DNA from: Asterella californica
Taxonomy: Eukaryota; Streptophyta; Marchantiopsida; Marchantiales; Aytoniaceae
Length of the DNA stretch: 64,000 nt
Reading direction: 5' to 3'
NCBI GenBank assembly: GCA_036924285.1
Contig: JAYKYS010000019.1
Location: 5,704,001 to 5,768,000 of the forward strand
In this document: positions 43,480 to 55,088 of the stretch, in pieces
Position numbering within the stretch: position 1 is the first letter of the stretch
Layout of the letters: each line of letters starts with the position of its first letter
Made by a program: the position numbers and the translations under genes
Notes under the pieces: generated by a model
Seen by the model: only the letters and a program-made list of their open reading frames with translations
Told to the model about the DNA's origin: nothing
The model's database searches: none

Positions 43480-43742
43480 TCTTATCAGAAAGCGTAAGCG
43501 TTATAAAAATATATTATAATAAACTATAATAAAATAATAAAATAATTTATAAATATTATATATTAACTTCTCCAAGAATAACAAATTGACCCAGACAGAA
43601 CCCATAAGCGAAGAGCAAGCTGGAGATATAAGTCCGAAAGTGAAATTATCAATTAACGTCATTTACAGAGTCATTAATATATGTTTCTAACCCTTCCCGC
43701 CGGAAAGGTTAGAAACATATATTAAACATGTGAATAAATAAG
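43480..43742 (+). repeat. Dispersed repeat R3, copy 1, ending in a hairpin
   Basis: Aligned by eye with 58,140-58,452. Shared words are TTATCAGAAA, CCCAGACARAACCCATAAG and ATAYAAGTCMGAAA, then a hairpin. Here the hairpin has perfect 19-nt arms (43,674-43,692 and 43,707-43,725), core TTTCTAACC/GGTTAGAAA, around the loop CTTCCCGCCGGAAA. Confidence 0.7.
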
Positions 43743-43749
43743 CAGCCCC

Positions 43750-46217
43750 GGCAACTGGGATCTCAACATCGCCATTTCCCAGTACGCATGACTCACGTAG
43801 CGAGCTGAGTCCCTTGCCAACACTTGGAGGAAGAAGACAGCAATTTGGTACCGGAAGAGTCAAGCAGAGGATCTAAGGACCATGCACGGCCCACGGCCCG
43901 AGGAACATATATCACGCTGTGGCGCACAGTTTTCAACTTAAACTAACCACTTTAGTCACTAAGTAACCAATAAGCAGCCATACTGCGTTAATCAGAGTCT
44001 AAAAATAGTCTGGCCAATCGAACGCACCAACGCCTCGTAATTGTGACCAGTTTCCAGTAATTCTTCACCGCGGTGAATGTGTGCTTTTACCCGACTGCTG
44101 GGTTGCCATCACGCTCCAGCTATCCAGCCTCGATGGAATCTATCGGACGGCCAAGTTGAGGTCGCATATTGTGGTGGTAATTATCAAGCACTCTGTGCGA
44201 GGCTCGAAGGGAAAGAAGAGAACGTTTTACTCCTGGCCGCCCTGTGGGAGAGGTGATCTCGAAAACGCCTGTTTCAGAGGCATTTCCTTCTTTCGTTCGC
44301 TTTGTGCGCGGTGCTGCTCCTTTTGTGCGCTGCGAAGCTCTTCTGCTATTTCGTTGCCGTCTCGTCCTTCTTCCTCTTCACTTCTCGCGTTAAATCTGTA
44401 CTCTTTACTCCTGTCCACTGCCCTGTTGCGGCGGTCGCTGCAGTATCCGGCGAGCTCGCGCAACTCCATAGCCAGCCAGCCAGCCAGCCCAGCCAGCCCA
44501 GGAAGTTGGTCGGTCGCTTTACCACACACTCCGCGCTTGCTCTGCTACCCTGTTTGGTTGCTGCTCGAGTGAGCTCTCGTGCTTGTTAATTTTGTGTTAT
44601 GATCTGCCTGGATAGGAATGGGGATTTGAGCTTGCTGGAGTAGAAGGCGGCTGAGTGGAAAGTGATCTTGCGGCTTGCTTGATTTGACACGGCGATTGGA
44701 AGAACTGGATGGAGTTTGAAATTTAGCAGGGACAAGTTGTGGGATTTTAGTGTTTCGGGTTTTGCTTTGGTGTCCCTGATTTTTCTATGGTCTGATGTTT
44801 GTGGTGGCTGTGAGGGTGGCGGTGCGATCTTCTTGTTTCGTCTCAGTGTCTCTCGGTCATGATCTGTTGTAGTACCGCGTGTGTTGAATCTTGTTACTGC
44901 ATCGTGGAAATTGCTTTTAGGGTTGAATGGGAGTTGTGGCAGTGATGAAGATTGTCTTGAACATCTTGGCTCTTTGGGGACTTTAGATTCCAGTATAGGT
45001 TGAGCTATTGCATCGTTGGCATTCTTCCAAGATGTTTGTCCTTGCGCACCTAAGAGAGGGAAGAGTGGGGGAAGTGCGCGGATGGTCATAGCCTGGTCGT
45101 AATCGGGGTACAACTTTTGGGACTGGTCTTTTCTAGAAGTGCCCCTCATTGAGATCGGTGGATTTCGCATGTACGTCGTGGCATGCCATCATGGTCAAAA
45201 ATCATGAGTGGTCGTCCTTAGACGTTTTTGGAAGCAAGCAAAGTGTCTCATACATCTTAGGTTAAGGGCCTCTTTGTCTAAAGTTTGTGTCTGTTTCTCT
45301 GTCACAGCTGGGGCCGAGCATAATCGAGCATCAAGTTTGCAGGCGTGGTTTTATCAAGGGCTGTCCTTTCTGGCATCGGTTGGTAGAAGGTAGTCTGCGA
45401 AATCAAGACGCAACCTCAGCATCTTGGCTTAACGTCCAATATGATGAGAGATTGATTTGAAGGGAACTTCACGCGAGGTCAGGGCAGGAAAGGAACGTTT
45501 AACAGATTTCTCCTTCAGTTATCTACGGTTTACAGGGCAGGCCATTGTAAGGAGGCGAGGTTGGGACCGAATGCCGTGAGCTCTGAGGATCGGGGCATGG
45601 AGGGGGAATTGAGGTCGCGCACGTCGGTCTGGCTATGCTGAGAAATCAGGATATACCCTACAATAATGCGCGACCGAAAGGATTTACTTGGAGATAATTA
45701 AGCATTCGTCGGCATCAACACACGGATCCGAGTCTTTCTGCGATTAGGTGGTCTTGGGTTAAAACAGAAGAAATCTTACCGCGGGAAGATCAGCAAGGTT
45801 TAAGTCCTCAGGGAGCCAGAGGAGCGGGTAGTTCATTCGGTGTGGTAGGCACTGGATTTATCACTGCCCTGCCTCGACCCACAGTACTCCTCCGAAGAGC
45901 ATGGATCACACGTGGCAGCGAGTAGAGTTGTACTGAACATGATGGCTGGAAGAGCCGAGATTCAGCCTCTTTACAAGGCCTCTTTATCAATACACCGTGC
46001 TTGTTCATGAAGGCCTATGGAGAGCTCGTGAATTGACTTCATGTTCATGTTAGGGTGGTAGCGACGGGAACGAAATCTTGGACGCTGCATCTGCGTGGGC
46101 GGAGGTGTCAAGGATTCGATTGACTTGTCTACCAGCCTGAATATAGGGTGAAACAGGCACGATACCCTATACGTGGGACAGGAGGGAGACTAATGCTTGG
46201 CAATCTCAGTTCGGGTA
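43750..46217 (+). promoter_or_regulatory. Presumed promoter and long 5' leader (possibly spliced) of the membrane-protein gene
   Basis: GC-rich DNA from about 44,050 to 46,200 contrasts with the AT-rich flank. Near 43,960-44,020 are ACCAATAAG, a TA-rich CTAAAAATAG and GGCCAATCG, a plausible core promoter. An imperfect CAGC repeat (CCAGCCAGCCAGCC) lies at about 44,470. CTAATGCTTGGCAATCTCAG ending at 46,209 could be a branch site and acceptor of a leader intron, eight bases before the ATG. No conserved coding sequence is visible in this stretch. Confidence 0.4.
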
Positions 46218-47465
46218 ATGCCCCTGACGAGCCGTGCCGTGGATGCGTTTGGAGTTGTGACCCTGGTACTTGTAATTCTGCTGTGCCTGGTGGGAGTATT
46301 CTGTGTGGCCTACGTCCTTTACTTCCGGTCCAAGATACGAAAGGAACAACTTGTTGCTTTGCGTGATTTCAACTCGTTATGGATAGTGCGGATCATTCTC
46401 ATTGTGTTTGCAATCCTCTGGGGCCTTGGGGAGCTTCTTCGACTCCCCTTGCTCAGGAGGGAAGGATGGCTCCTGCACTCCCTCAGTTTCCAGTGGCAGG
46501 CGAACATGTGCAGAGCGTACATCTTGATATCTCTTGGATTTTTGGAGCCTTGCTTTTTCCTTACAGCTCTGTTTTTGGTTCACGGTTCCTTGCGGAACGC
46601 CCCTTTCACTCCAAGAAAGAGTTGGAATGGCAAGGTGATCGGACTCATTTTGATGTTTTGTCTACCTGTATTTCTTCTCCAGCTCTTTCTCGTTGTCATC
46701 ACTCCTAGCTTTGAATTCCGCAACGGATACAATGAGAACGATGAAGGATACGGGAAGCTACCAAAGTACTTCACGAGAACGTTTGAAGACATGGGACCTT
46801 CTCCGGAGGCTGAACATGTCGCAGTGTGTACTTACCCTCTGTTGAGCACTCTTGTCCTGGCTCTCTTCGGCTGCTTCTACATCGTATACTTCCTGTATCT
46901 AGGGTGGAGGTTATTCGCCTTGGTCATCAACAGGAGGCTACAGATTCGAGTCTATGGCCTTGTAATTGCGGTGGTTTTTCTCCTACCCGTTCACGTTCTC
47001 TTCCTGGGTTTCTCTGTATTGTCGAGGCCCAATGAACCTGTCTTTGAGGCATTGGGTTTCATGGGATTCCTGACGGTGCTTCTGTGTACAACCGTAGGAG
47101 AAGGAATTCTAGTGATTAGACCTATTGCGGATGCACTTGCTGTGAGTTGGGTTTTTGAAAGCGCCGAAAAGAAAAGGAGGCATACACTTGAGGAGGTGCA
47201 ATCAGAACCGCTTCTTGTATCATTGTCCTCATTATCCGTTTTCGGAGCTGACAGAGATGACGCAACCTTGCTTGCCAGGCAGAGTCTTCTCAGAGAAGCA
47301 GTGGGTAATGTAGATCGAGATTCAGCGATCAAAGAGGTTTCTTTGGTACCTATGGGGAATTCTAGAAATTACCCTGAGAGGAATGGAATACTCATTTCAC
47401 CCCCAGACTCCCCTGCATTGCCGGGGAAACCTTTCGTGACCCATAGTCTCCATTCCCTAGTTTAG
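46218..47465 (+). CDS. Plant multi-pass (about seven) membrane protein of unknown function, 415 aa
   Basis: Single uninterrupted frame. I take the ATG at 46,218 because an in-frame TAA lies at 46,191-46,193 and no earlier in-frame ATG exists. Seven hydrophobic segments can be counted: GVVTLVLVILLCLVGVF near the N-terminus; WIVRIILIVFAILWGLGELL; AYILISLGFLEPCFFLTALF; VIGLILMFCLPVFLLQLFL; LLSTLVLALFGCFYIVYFL; LVIAVVFLLPVHVLFLGF; and LGFMGFLTVLLCTTVGEGIL. A hydrophilic C-tail of about 100 residues with Ser and acidic patches ends NGILISPPDSPALPG... . Words such as LRDFNSLWIVRI and SLRNAP recall an uncharacterised plant-specific family, some members of which have been called GPCR-like; no function is established. 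The protein probably sits in the plasma membrane or endomembranes. A spliced upstream coding exon cannot be excluded, given the possible acceptor at 46,209. Confidence 0.82.
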   Translation: MPLTSRAVDAFGVVTLVLVILLCLVGVFCVAYVLYFRSKIRKEQLVALRDFNSLWIVRIILIVFAILWGLGELLRLPLLRREGWLLHSLSFQWQANMCRAYILISLGFLEPCFFLTALFLVHGSLRNAPFTPRKSWNGKVIGLILMFCLPVFLLQLFLVVITPSFEFRNGYNENDEGYGKLPKYFTRTFEDMGPSPEAEHVAVCTYPLLSTLVLALFGCFYIVYFLYLGWRLFALVINRRLQIRVYGLVIAVVFLLPVHVLFLGFSVLSRPNEPVFEALGFMGFLTVLLCTTVGEGILVIRPIADALAVSWVFESAEKKRRHTLEEVQSEPLLVSLSSLSVFGADRDDATLLARQSLLREAVGNVDRDSAIKEVSLVPMGNSRNYPERNGILISPPDSPALPGKPFVTHSLHSLV

Positions 47466-48840
47466 TGGAGGAATATATGGGGAGAGTTGTAGGGGATGCA
47501 CAACTTGGCTCATAGTTCGTCAAAAAGTGTTTTGGATCTCATAAGTTCTGAACTCTCCATGGCCACCTCGCCCCCAGATTTGAAGTATATGTGTGCTAGT
47601 TAGGAAGCTCAGTGAGTACATTTGTCCTTAGGTTGGTGCATAAAAGAGAAGCTAGTCATCTTCGGTGCCCTCGAGTTGCAGGAGGCTGTAGATTATTGTT
47701 TGACCCAAACGGAAGTACACGCATTTGTTGGAGAGTTGTACCGATACTAGAAGAATCATTTTCACTCCATCCACTCCAAAGAAAGTTAGTCATCATCAGT
47801 CACCCCTCCATTGTGAAGTAAAAGAAGTCTTCGTTTGTCCATGTCTTAATTGAGTAGAATAGTTTTTGATTTTCCACGCTGAAGAATGTTCTGTTAAGTT
47901 TCTTGAGACGAGGAGTTGTAAAAGTATTCTGCCTCACTGCCTGAGCGGTACTAACATCAGGATGGTGACTGTGTGAGTCTGAGACTGGTTGTAATTAGAC
48001 GTTGCAACATGCTTGCGGCTCTCGGAGTTTCCCGTGACAAGCTTTATTTCTTGTCACATTGTTCATGAAGGACTTGACACCTTTGTTGTACACGAAGTCT
48101 CTACTTCCTCGCCTGAGATGAAAAGTGCAAGGCATCTATACTTTCATACGGATATACTTCGATACCGCCTACTGCCTTCGAGTGAAGCGTGCTCGTTGTC
48201 GTGAATACTTTTTGGTGTCTATCTTGAATGTCTCACCTATCTTTTTGTTCATATATTGCGTTCAATATTTCTTCGATCTAGAGTGGAATTTGGGATTGAT
48301 CCTTATGTAGGTATCTCCTGGTTAAGGTGGGCTGTTTAGTTCAAGTCCCTTGGTGTGATGAATCTCACTATCGGACTGGCGCAGCCAACGGATATTAGGG
48401 GGTGTCAAAGTTAGTGGACGTAGGGTTTATTTTTGCCCCGCGGGCTGCAGTTTCGGCCAACGGTCAGTTGGGTCGCGGGTGGCTCTGGAGGTTTGTGTCG
48501 ATTTCACTTGCATCTATCGTCGGACTGGAGGTAGTAGTTTAGCGTGTGCGGTGAATGAATCGAACGATTTGTCGAATAAGTACAGTGTACGTGTCAACAT
48601 TTAAATTATTTTCTCAAATTTGAAATTAGTTCTCGCCTAAAGTGTTTCTCGAAAGAGCGATCATTGAAGGTAGTCTCTCGATGAGTTTATGATATTCACA
48701 AAGTATTATCTCAGTCATTTTCAGTGCGTAATCTCTCGATGAGTCATCGCTTTTCATAAAAAGCGTTCCCCACTGTAGATCGACTTCTCGGGAGTATCAG
48801 AATTTAGTAAGCGTACGCTTTCGATGAGTCATTGCTTTTC
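47466..48840. other. 3' UTR and intergenic DNA, no gene seen
   Basis: The membrane-protein 3' UTR probably extends several hundred bases. Repeated words ATGAGTYATYGCTTTTCATAAA occur near 48,740 and 48,820, suggesting a small diverged tandem repeat. No coding sequence was recognised. Confidence 0.4.
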
Positions 48841-49710
48841 ATAAAGTATTCTCCAGCGTGAGATTTGCATAGCTGTAAAGTTGTATGCAACTCGAAGCAG
48901 TGCGTTCTGCTTTGGATGCTTCAGCATTTGGGGAGGTTTATGAAAGTTTGAAGCACCACGATTATGTCACGGATTTTGGAAAGAAAGTAACTGTTAGAAA
49001 ATTTGAAAGAAATTATAAAGATATGTGTGATGTTAACACCATCGAGTTCTCACAGTGATTTATTTTTATGAGCTAAAGCGTCTTTTTAGATCTTCTCGTA
49101 GGGAAGATTTAACAGAGTTTAGTGATGAAAGAGGAGATGTCTCCGATAGTGATTCCGATGAAGAGTATATGGAGTTGGTTTAGAATTTTTTTTCTTTTGA
49201 TATTTAGATAATAGACATTTGTGAATTTATATTTTTTAAGGAATAAAATTCTTTAGATCGTGATTTAGTGGAGAGACATCTCGTGTTTCCAAATTGTGCT
49301 CGAGTGAAACAAGCTTTCGTATCTTTATAACTTGGATAGATTTGGACACGACAATAACGGTGCTAACATTGAGACTTCTATTAATTTTTGTGGGGCATAG
49401 CACGCTATATTGTAGTTCTTTACACCAAAAAAGAGATGCAGATTTTAGAATCATCACTGCAGGAAATGATACATGATTTAAAATGATTCATGGTTAAATC
49501 AAGAAGAACACCACATCACTTTCGATGTTTTTGCAAATAAAATTTATTAGAATAAAAAATATAATTATTTTATAAATACGCAAGTGGTGTGTCTTCGTAG
49601 AAAGAGGATTTTCTTCTGTTTACGGTTATGTCAGGAAGCTATCAAGATATCACATTATCGCGGAGAGAGTATTTCTTGAGGAGAGCAGACCTCTTGACTA
49701 TTATTGACTG
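48841..49710 (+). pseudogene. Unidentified plus-strand coding relic
   Basis: Broken frames give YESLKHHDYVTDFGKKVTVR around 48,930-49,000. An acidic C-terminus-like end, DSDSDEEYMELV and stop, follows near 49,180, and ERGFSSVYGYVRKLSRYH near 49,610. The last piece loosely recalls the ER.FS... region of hAT transposase dimerisation domains, but this is weak. It is treated as a transposon or gene relic of unknown identity. Confidence 0.2.
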
Positions 49711-50960
49711 TGAGAACGATAAAAAGAAAACAGACTTCTGCTAGTGACAAAAACTCAGATACGATCTTTTGTATCCACCAAGATCAATCAAACACTCAAA
49801 TATGTGTAAATAAATTTGTCAAGATTCAAGAAACTTTGTTCACATCTCAATTTCATCATCAATGTTCTCAGCGATCAAAATATTCTCCTCTCTCTTGCGC
49901 ATGTTGTTTTTCTCTCTCTACAAATCTTTGTAATGTTTCTCGAACTGTCATCACACGTCGATTTACTTAGAAAACAAGCCCCTTGTGAAGCATTCATCTA
50001 GCTAAGATGAGGTCTTTATGCCAATATACGTACATTACTTGCCAAGCAACCCTAGCTAAGCTAACCCATTGTTTAATAAAAATTTTTCTACCCTCGATGC
50101 CATGTTGATGCAACCTAGATTATGAGTCAAGTAATGATTTTAGAGCCTAAACCACAGTTACAAGACCATCCCACAAGGCTTACATCCCTCCCATAGCTGT
50201 ATCGAGTATTTCTCAACTTATAATTTTAAGGAGGATATCAATCCTCCATCCTTAGATGTGCAAGAGGTAGCCACACACACAACATAGACTCTCGTCTAGG
50301 AGGTTAACATGCTGAGATAAAAACCATGAGGATTTGGTACAAAGACCTCTTCTTCCTAGATGGACGCTCTTTCCACTCCTTGATATTTCTAACGAGGCCG
50401 GACTATATACTTGGGGTGGCTCTTATTTTCGTTTAATAAAGTAAGAAACTTGTAAATAAGTCTACAAAAACTCGCTTTTATCTCCTTTGCTAGCATTTTG
50501 GATGTTATTTCTACTATACATATCTGTTTTTAGTAACAAAAGAACCAAAACTATACTACTTAGAACACGTATACGATCAGATCATCAAATAATGAACTTG
50601 AGTCATCAACAGAAAACGATAGAGTTTTCTCTTTTGTCACTTTCTTAAACTAGAAATGATGCAAACATCTACATATAACCCTATTCTGCAAAAGTGAAAA
50701 CACGTGCTTGCTCTAATCAAGAAAAGCTTCCACCTGATACCTTCGTGACTTCTTCGTAGTTCTTTTGAATCTAAGCTAGGGGGCAGCTTGTCTAGCTTAG
50801 CCTTAGCTTAGCACCTGTCCAGCTTAACAAGCTCCACGGCAGCTTCCTTTACTACTACGTACATAGTGCAAGAAAAATGCCTTTGTTATCATCTTTCACT
50901 CTATAGAGTATCACGTAACATGACATTCATCCTCTCCAAACCTGCTCATGTTTTGGCATG
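49711..50960. other. Intergenic or LTR-like DNA beside the old gypsy relic
   Basis: No gene seen. Words such as GTCTAGCTTAGCCTTAGCTTAG near 50,790 resemble TCTAGCTTGTCTAAG and TCTAGCTTAACCTAAG near 40,190-40,250, so part may be a decayed LTR. The relic's integrase frame ends at 50,971 (minus strand). Confidence 0.35.
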
Positions 50961-50970
50961 TGCCAACTCG

Positions 50971-53740
50971 TCATTGGTCCTTGTAATTCTCCAAGTCATC
51001 TTCGTTCTCCTCAACTGCATCAGATAAAAAGTCTTCATTTGCACTTGTGATCTGTTCTGACCTTAAGAACTCAACCAGCTCTCCTGTTCCTCCTCTCTTT
51101 CTACAACAAGAAGCTAAAGGCGTACTATCTAGCTCTTGCAAAGAATAAGTAGCATTTTGATGCACATTTGAGACAATGTATGGACCAAACCATCTCCTGG
51201 AAAACTTTAGAACTGTAGAGTGCTGGTTTTCTAATGTAGTGTCGTATACCAACACCCAGTTCGATCGAAGCCTATGGGTCTTGTCAAATCTCTCTTTATT
51301 CTCAAGTCGAGCCACTTTTAACTTCTGTTGTGCTTTTGCAAGATCCTCTTCTTTGCGTTCTAACTGTTTGATGTGAACTGAGAGAAGTTGTATGTCATCC
51401 ATAATGTCCTCCCATGACAAGATAAGCCAAGTAGAGAAGTCTTCTTCTGCTAGCATCATCGACTTCTGTCCCAACATCAATTCAATAGGCATGTACCCAT
51501 TAGTAGTACAGTGAGTCGTCCTATCAACCCATAAAGCAAAAAGGAGTAACTTAAGCCACTCTCTATGTCTACTATCACATATCTTCACCAAAGCTTGAAT
51601 AATTGATGGATGTCCACGTTCGCTCTTGTCAATTCTCTATGGATTCATTGCAGTAGTAAGCTTGAGCTTCACATCATATCGAGCAAAAAACTCCTTCACA
51701 TCTGCACCATGTAATTCCTCTCTGTTTGCTTGTAGTCTTCCTATAGATCCATATCTACAAACAATGTCCTCAAGTACAAATCTACATATACCTTCTGTGA
51801 TCTTTGTCCTCAATGCTCATCTTTCTACAAAGTTGGAGAGGTCTTCACTCCGGAGGCATTATCACCAACTCGAGAACTCACTGGAAGTGAATGCAGTAGG
51901 TACAAGCCATCCCTATATTACATCTTCGAGTAAAGCTGACAATGCAAGCACGAACTGATAAAGTTTATCACATCTCGATACAAATCTTTCCATTAGTATT
52001 TTTTCTTCAACTCTATGTAAGTAGCCCAGATCTCTCGATGTTCAGTCCACAAGATGTCATGAAACGATGTTCAATCCACAAGATGTCATGATAAAGTTCA
52101 TCACATCTCGATACAGATTTTTTCCATTAGTATTTTTTCTTCAACTCTATGTAAGTAGCTCAGATCCCTCGATGTTCAGTCCACAAGATGTCAACTCCTT
52201 CATTAGTTGCTGCTTAGTCTGTAGATCGTCCATCACTCGTATGAACATCTCATCTCTTCTCTTTGGCCGTCAGCAAAGATATCTATCGCGTAGAAGATAG
52301 TTGTATGCTTGTTTCTTATCTCTCTGAACTCTATTTCGCTCCACCCCTCTTGCCTCTCCAGCGAACTCGAGAAATATCTTATGTCACAAAGTCCACATGT
52401 GTAAAACTCTTCCCTAAATAACAATGGCTCCAAGTCTATAACCTACCGATCAACTCGACACCGAACATCGTTTCTTTCTTCTTCCTCAGCTTCTGTAAAC
52501 ATATCACCCTCGTGTATATAAGGAGCCTTTTACAACATATATGTTATCACATTCTCTTTACTTTTTATATGCTTCAGCTCTAGATTCAAGCTCATGATGT
52601 AGGCAATCCAATGCAACATTGCTATGTCCGGCGTGTTATAGTTAGATATCATGCCGAGTAGAGGTAGAAAGTTTATCTCCAAACTACATAAGCACCAATA
52701 AAAAACTCACGATATGTCTTCATCACGGTGATCACTCCCCAAATTCACACTTTCTTGAGGATAATCTCGTTGCATGTCCAACAAGATTTTAGTCCTAAAC
52801 CTAGAGGTAAATTGCATGTCATTCGCATCATCTTGATCAATCGTCCAACCAATCACCTTTGGACTAGTATCCACTGTGACAATGACATATCTTCCACGCC
52901 CCTAGTCTACTCTTTCAACACAGGTGGAGACTTGAGAGTCTCTTTCAACCTATTCATAGCTTCTTGATGGATTGAAGTCCATACAAACCTCTTAGCCTTC
53001 CTCAATATTGCATATAAAGGCTTCGCAACATGAGCATAATGAGGAATGGATAAGCGGTAAAATACACAAGCTCCTAGAAATCACCGAACCTCTGTGATAT
53101 TTGTACAGTCTGTCATCCTAGTCATAGCGTCAACCTTCTGGCCCTCTCCCAAAGATACTACACAAATGACCAACCACTAAAATCTCTAACACACCAAACT
53201 TGGACTTAGCACCTGATAAGGTGAGATGTACATCCTCCAAACGAGTCAAAATATGTTCTACATCTCTGATATGGTTTGCAACAAACCTCCTACATCTATT
53301 CGCGAGCAATACATCATCCTTGTCTTCAACCGTGCAACTTTTTATGAGAATATCATCTAGAAATAGAATAATAACCTCAGGTACAAACTCCCGTAATATC
53401 TTATGCATCACATTTTGCATATAAGTCATTGAGTTTGTCGCTCCTTGAGGAAGAGTACACATCCACATCAATCCCAAAGGTGTATGCATGCTGGTCAGAT
53501 CTCTACTCTCGATAGCCTATTGAAACCAATCATAGTTGGAATATACGTCTACAATCGAATAAATAGCTCTTCCTGCAAATGCCTCGGCTAGAGTATGATC
53601 CCATAGAGCTCAAGTATCCTCATATGTACTTTCTCTTTCAACAACTCAATGAGTTTAGACAACAAGGCACGAGGAACTTGAAGCGGTTTCATATCCCAAG
53701 ACACACTACGTGTTTGTGGTTGTTTCTCCATCTGATGCAA
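50971..53740 (-). pseudogene. Old Ty3/gypsy pol relic
   Basis: The minus strand reads, from right to left, RT (KPLQVPRALLSKLIELLKEK near 53,700; then, at 53,130-53,489, HTPLGLMWMCTLPQGATNSM and LFLDDILIKSC with the FLDD box), scattered RNase H and integrase pieces, and an open integrase C-terminus at 50,971-51,591 (WLKLLLFALWVDRTTH, GYMPIELMLGQ, WFGPYIV). It is related to copies A and B but far more diverged and broken throughout. It carries a 133-bp-spaced internal duplication at 51,957-52,193. No LTR was identified with confidence. Confidence 0.8.
51957..52193. repeat. Tandem duplication within the gypsy relic
   Basis: The block starting GATAAAGTTYATCACATCTC and ending CAGTCCACAAGATGTCA occurs at 51,957-52,056 and again at 52,090-52,193, with a few differences. 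Confidence 0.8.
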
Positions 53741-53769
53741 AAGAGTGAGGGAAGGGATGTAGTTTGTTG

Positions 53770-54060
53770 GTGTACACTTCCTCAAGAGGCAGAAGTCCAT
53801 GCAAAGTACAAATTTGTACGGAAGAAAGTGAAGTCGATAGCAACTCAACTACTTGCTAACTCGCAACAGCAAGTATAGTTAGTAGGCATTGAGCCCATAT
53901 TGCGCGATCATAGACAAGTAGGACATCAGTTTACTGAGTAGACGTTGAAGGAGCTCCAGATAGGAGGGGATGATTTCTTGACTGAGGTTGAGAAGACAGT
54001 TTTTGAGCAGACGATAGCGGATCATGGTAAAGCGTTTCGTTTGACTACCTTCGACCGTGG
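53770..54060 (+). pseudogene. Inverted fragment of the gypsy relic (pre-RT part of Pol, plus strand)
   Basis: Plus-strand sequence AAGTACAAATTTGTACGGAA, then CATCAGTTTACTGAGTAGAC, GATGATTTCTTGACTGAGG and CATGGTAAAGCGTTTCG, matches copy A about 6010-6255, which precedes RT in Pol. The adjoining RT at 53,130-53,740 is on the minus strand. The two parts of one Pol therefore point towards each other, so a segment has been inverted. Confidence 0.7.
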
Positions 54061-54454
54061 AAAAATAACTTTTGTCATTCAAATCTTTTGAGTAATAAAA
54101 TACATATCAAACAATAATATGTTTGGAGAAGCTGAGGTGTACTGTCGGAGATCTCACTAACATGGCAGTGATTGGATTTATGATTGATAGCTGATCAAAG
54201 GTGTGATCAAGCAATAGTATTATAACATCATTAAAAGAGGGGTGATCAAACACAACAAACCTTTGGGGTGTGATCAAACAAATATTTGTTTTCAACACAG
54301 TTGCCATATGTGTACAATAAACCCAACCGGTAAAATACTACAAGTACCTCAAAGATTGCTCCATTCGTTGTACGGACAAATTTTTTAAATGTTTTACAAG
54401 AATTATAAGAATTCTTTACTTCAGAGGTTTAAGTACCATATAAGCATACTTAAA

Positions 54455-55088
54455 ACAATAAAACACTCTCTCACCTTCAGAGCTAAAACCAAAATACTTT
54501 GGACATCAACCTTAACATAGAATAATCACTCTCCTTAGACGATAGAGATAACAATAACACAAAAATACACGAGATTCAATACAAAGTCAAGATTGAACGA
54601 CATTGAATCGATCTACGATGAAAGATATGAAAAAAGGAAATGAGAAAGTCATCACATGATTACAGTATTCCTCACCAAAGTTCCTCGTGATCCACACGTG
54701 ATGGTTGATCTTCTACCAATAATGACATCAGATATCAACCCAGATGTTGAAAGGGACGTTGGCTGGAAAGTTCAGGTCCATTCACTCATCAAAGTAAGAT
54801 GTACATAGTCAGGTCTTAGTTCTCTTCGTATGTGACAATCGGGAAGATCACCAGAGTAAGCAAATCCATCACCCTCCTCATGAGTTCTTCACCAAAGTAG
54901 ACAAAGAATCAGTGTAAAAAATGATCGTGATGGATATAGTGAAGTTTGATATGGAATGGATTCAGAAATAGAGATTCGGAACTCAGATCATTCTTCCATT
55001 CATAAATACAACTCTAGTAGCTCCTCACCCTTCACCCTTCATGTAAAACACTAAGAAACACCGCGTAAGAAAAATGCTCACACGAACC
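54455..55088 (+). repeat. Dispersed repeat R2, copy 2
   Basis: Second copy of the repeat at 38,998-39,605, same orientation, with many substitutions and small indels (for example an extra stretch near 54,705-54,720). No open frame is conserved between the two copies. Confidence 0.75.

Noticed and set aside
42030..43742. Hairpin-ended repeats as Helitrons
   Set aside because: Helitrons end in CTRR shortly after the hairpin and start with TC; no CTRR follows at the expected distance in any of the copies.
44227..44589. Open stretches on both strands at 44.1-45.2 kb as a separate gene
   Set aside because: Low-complexity S/L or R/E composition in GC-rich leader DNA, with overlapping frames on both strands; more likely the membrane gene's 5' region.
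46197..46217. Seven extra N-terminal codons before the membrane-protein ATG
   Set aside because: That extension begins at TTG; the first ATG in the frame is at 46,218, with a TAA just upstream of the TTG.
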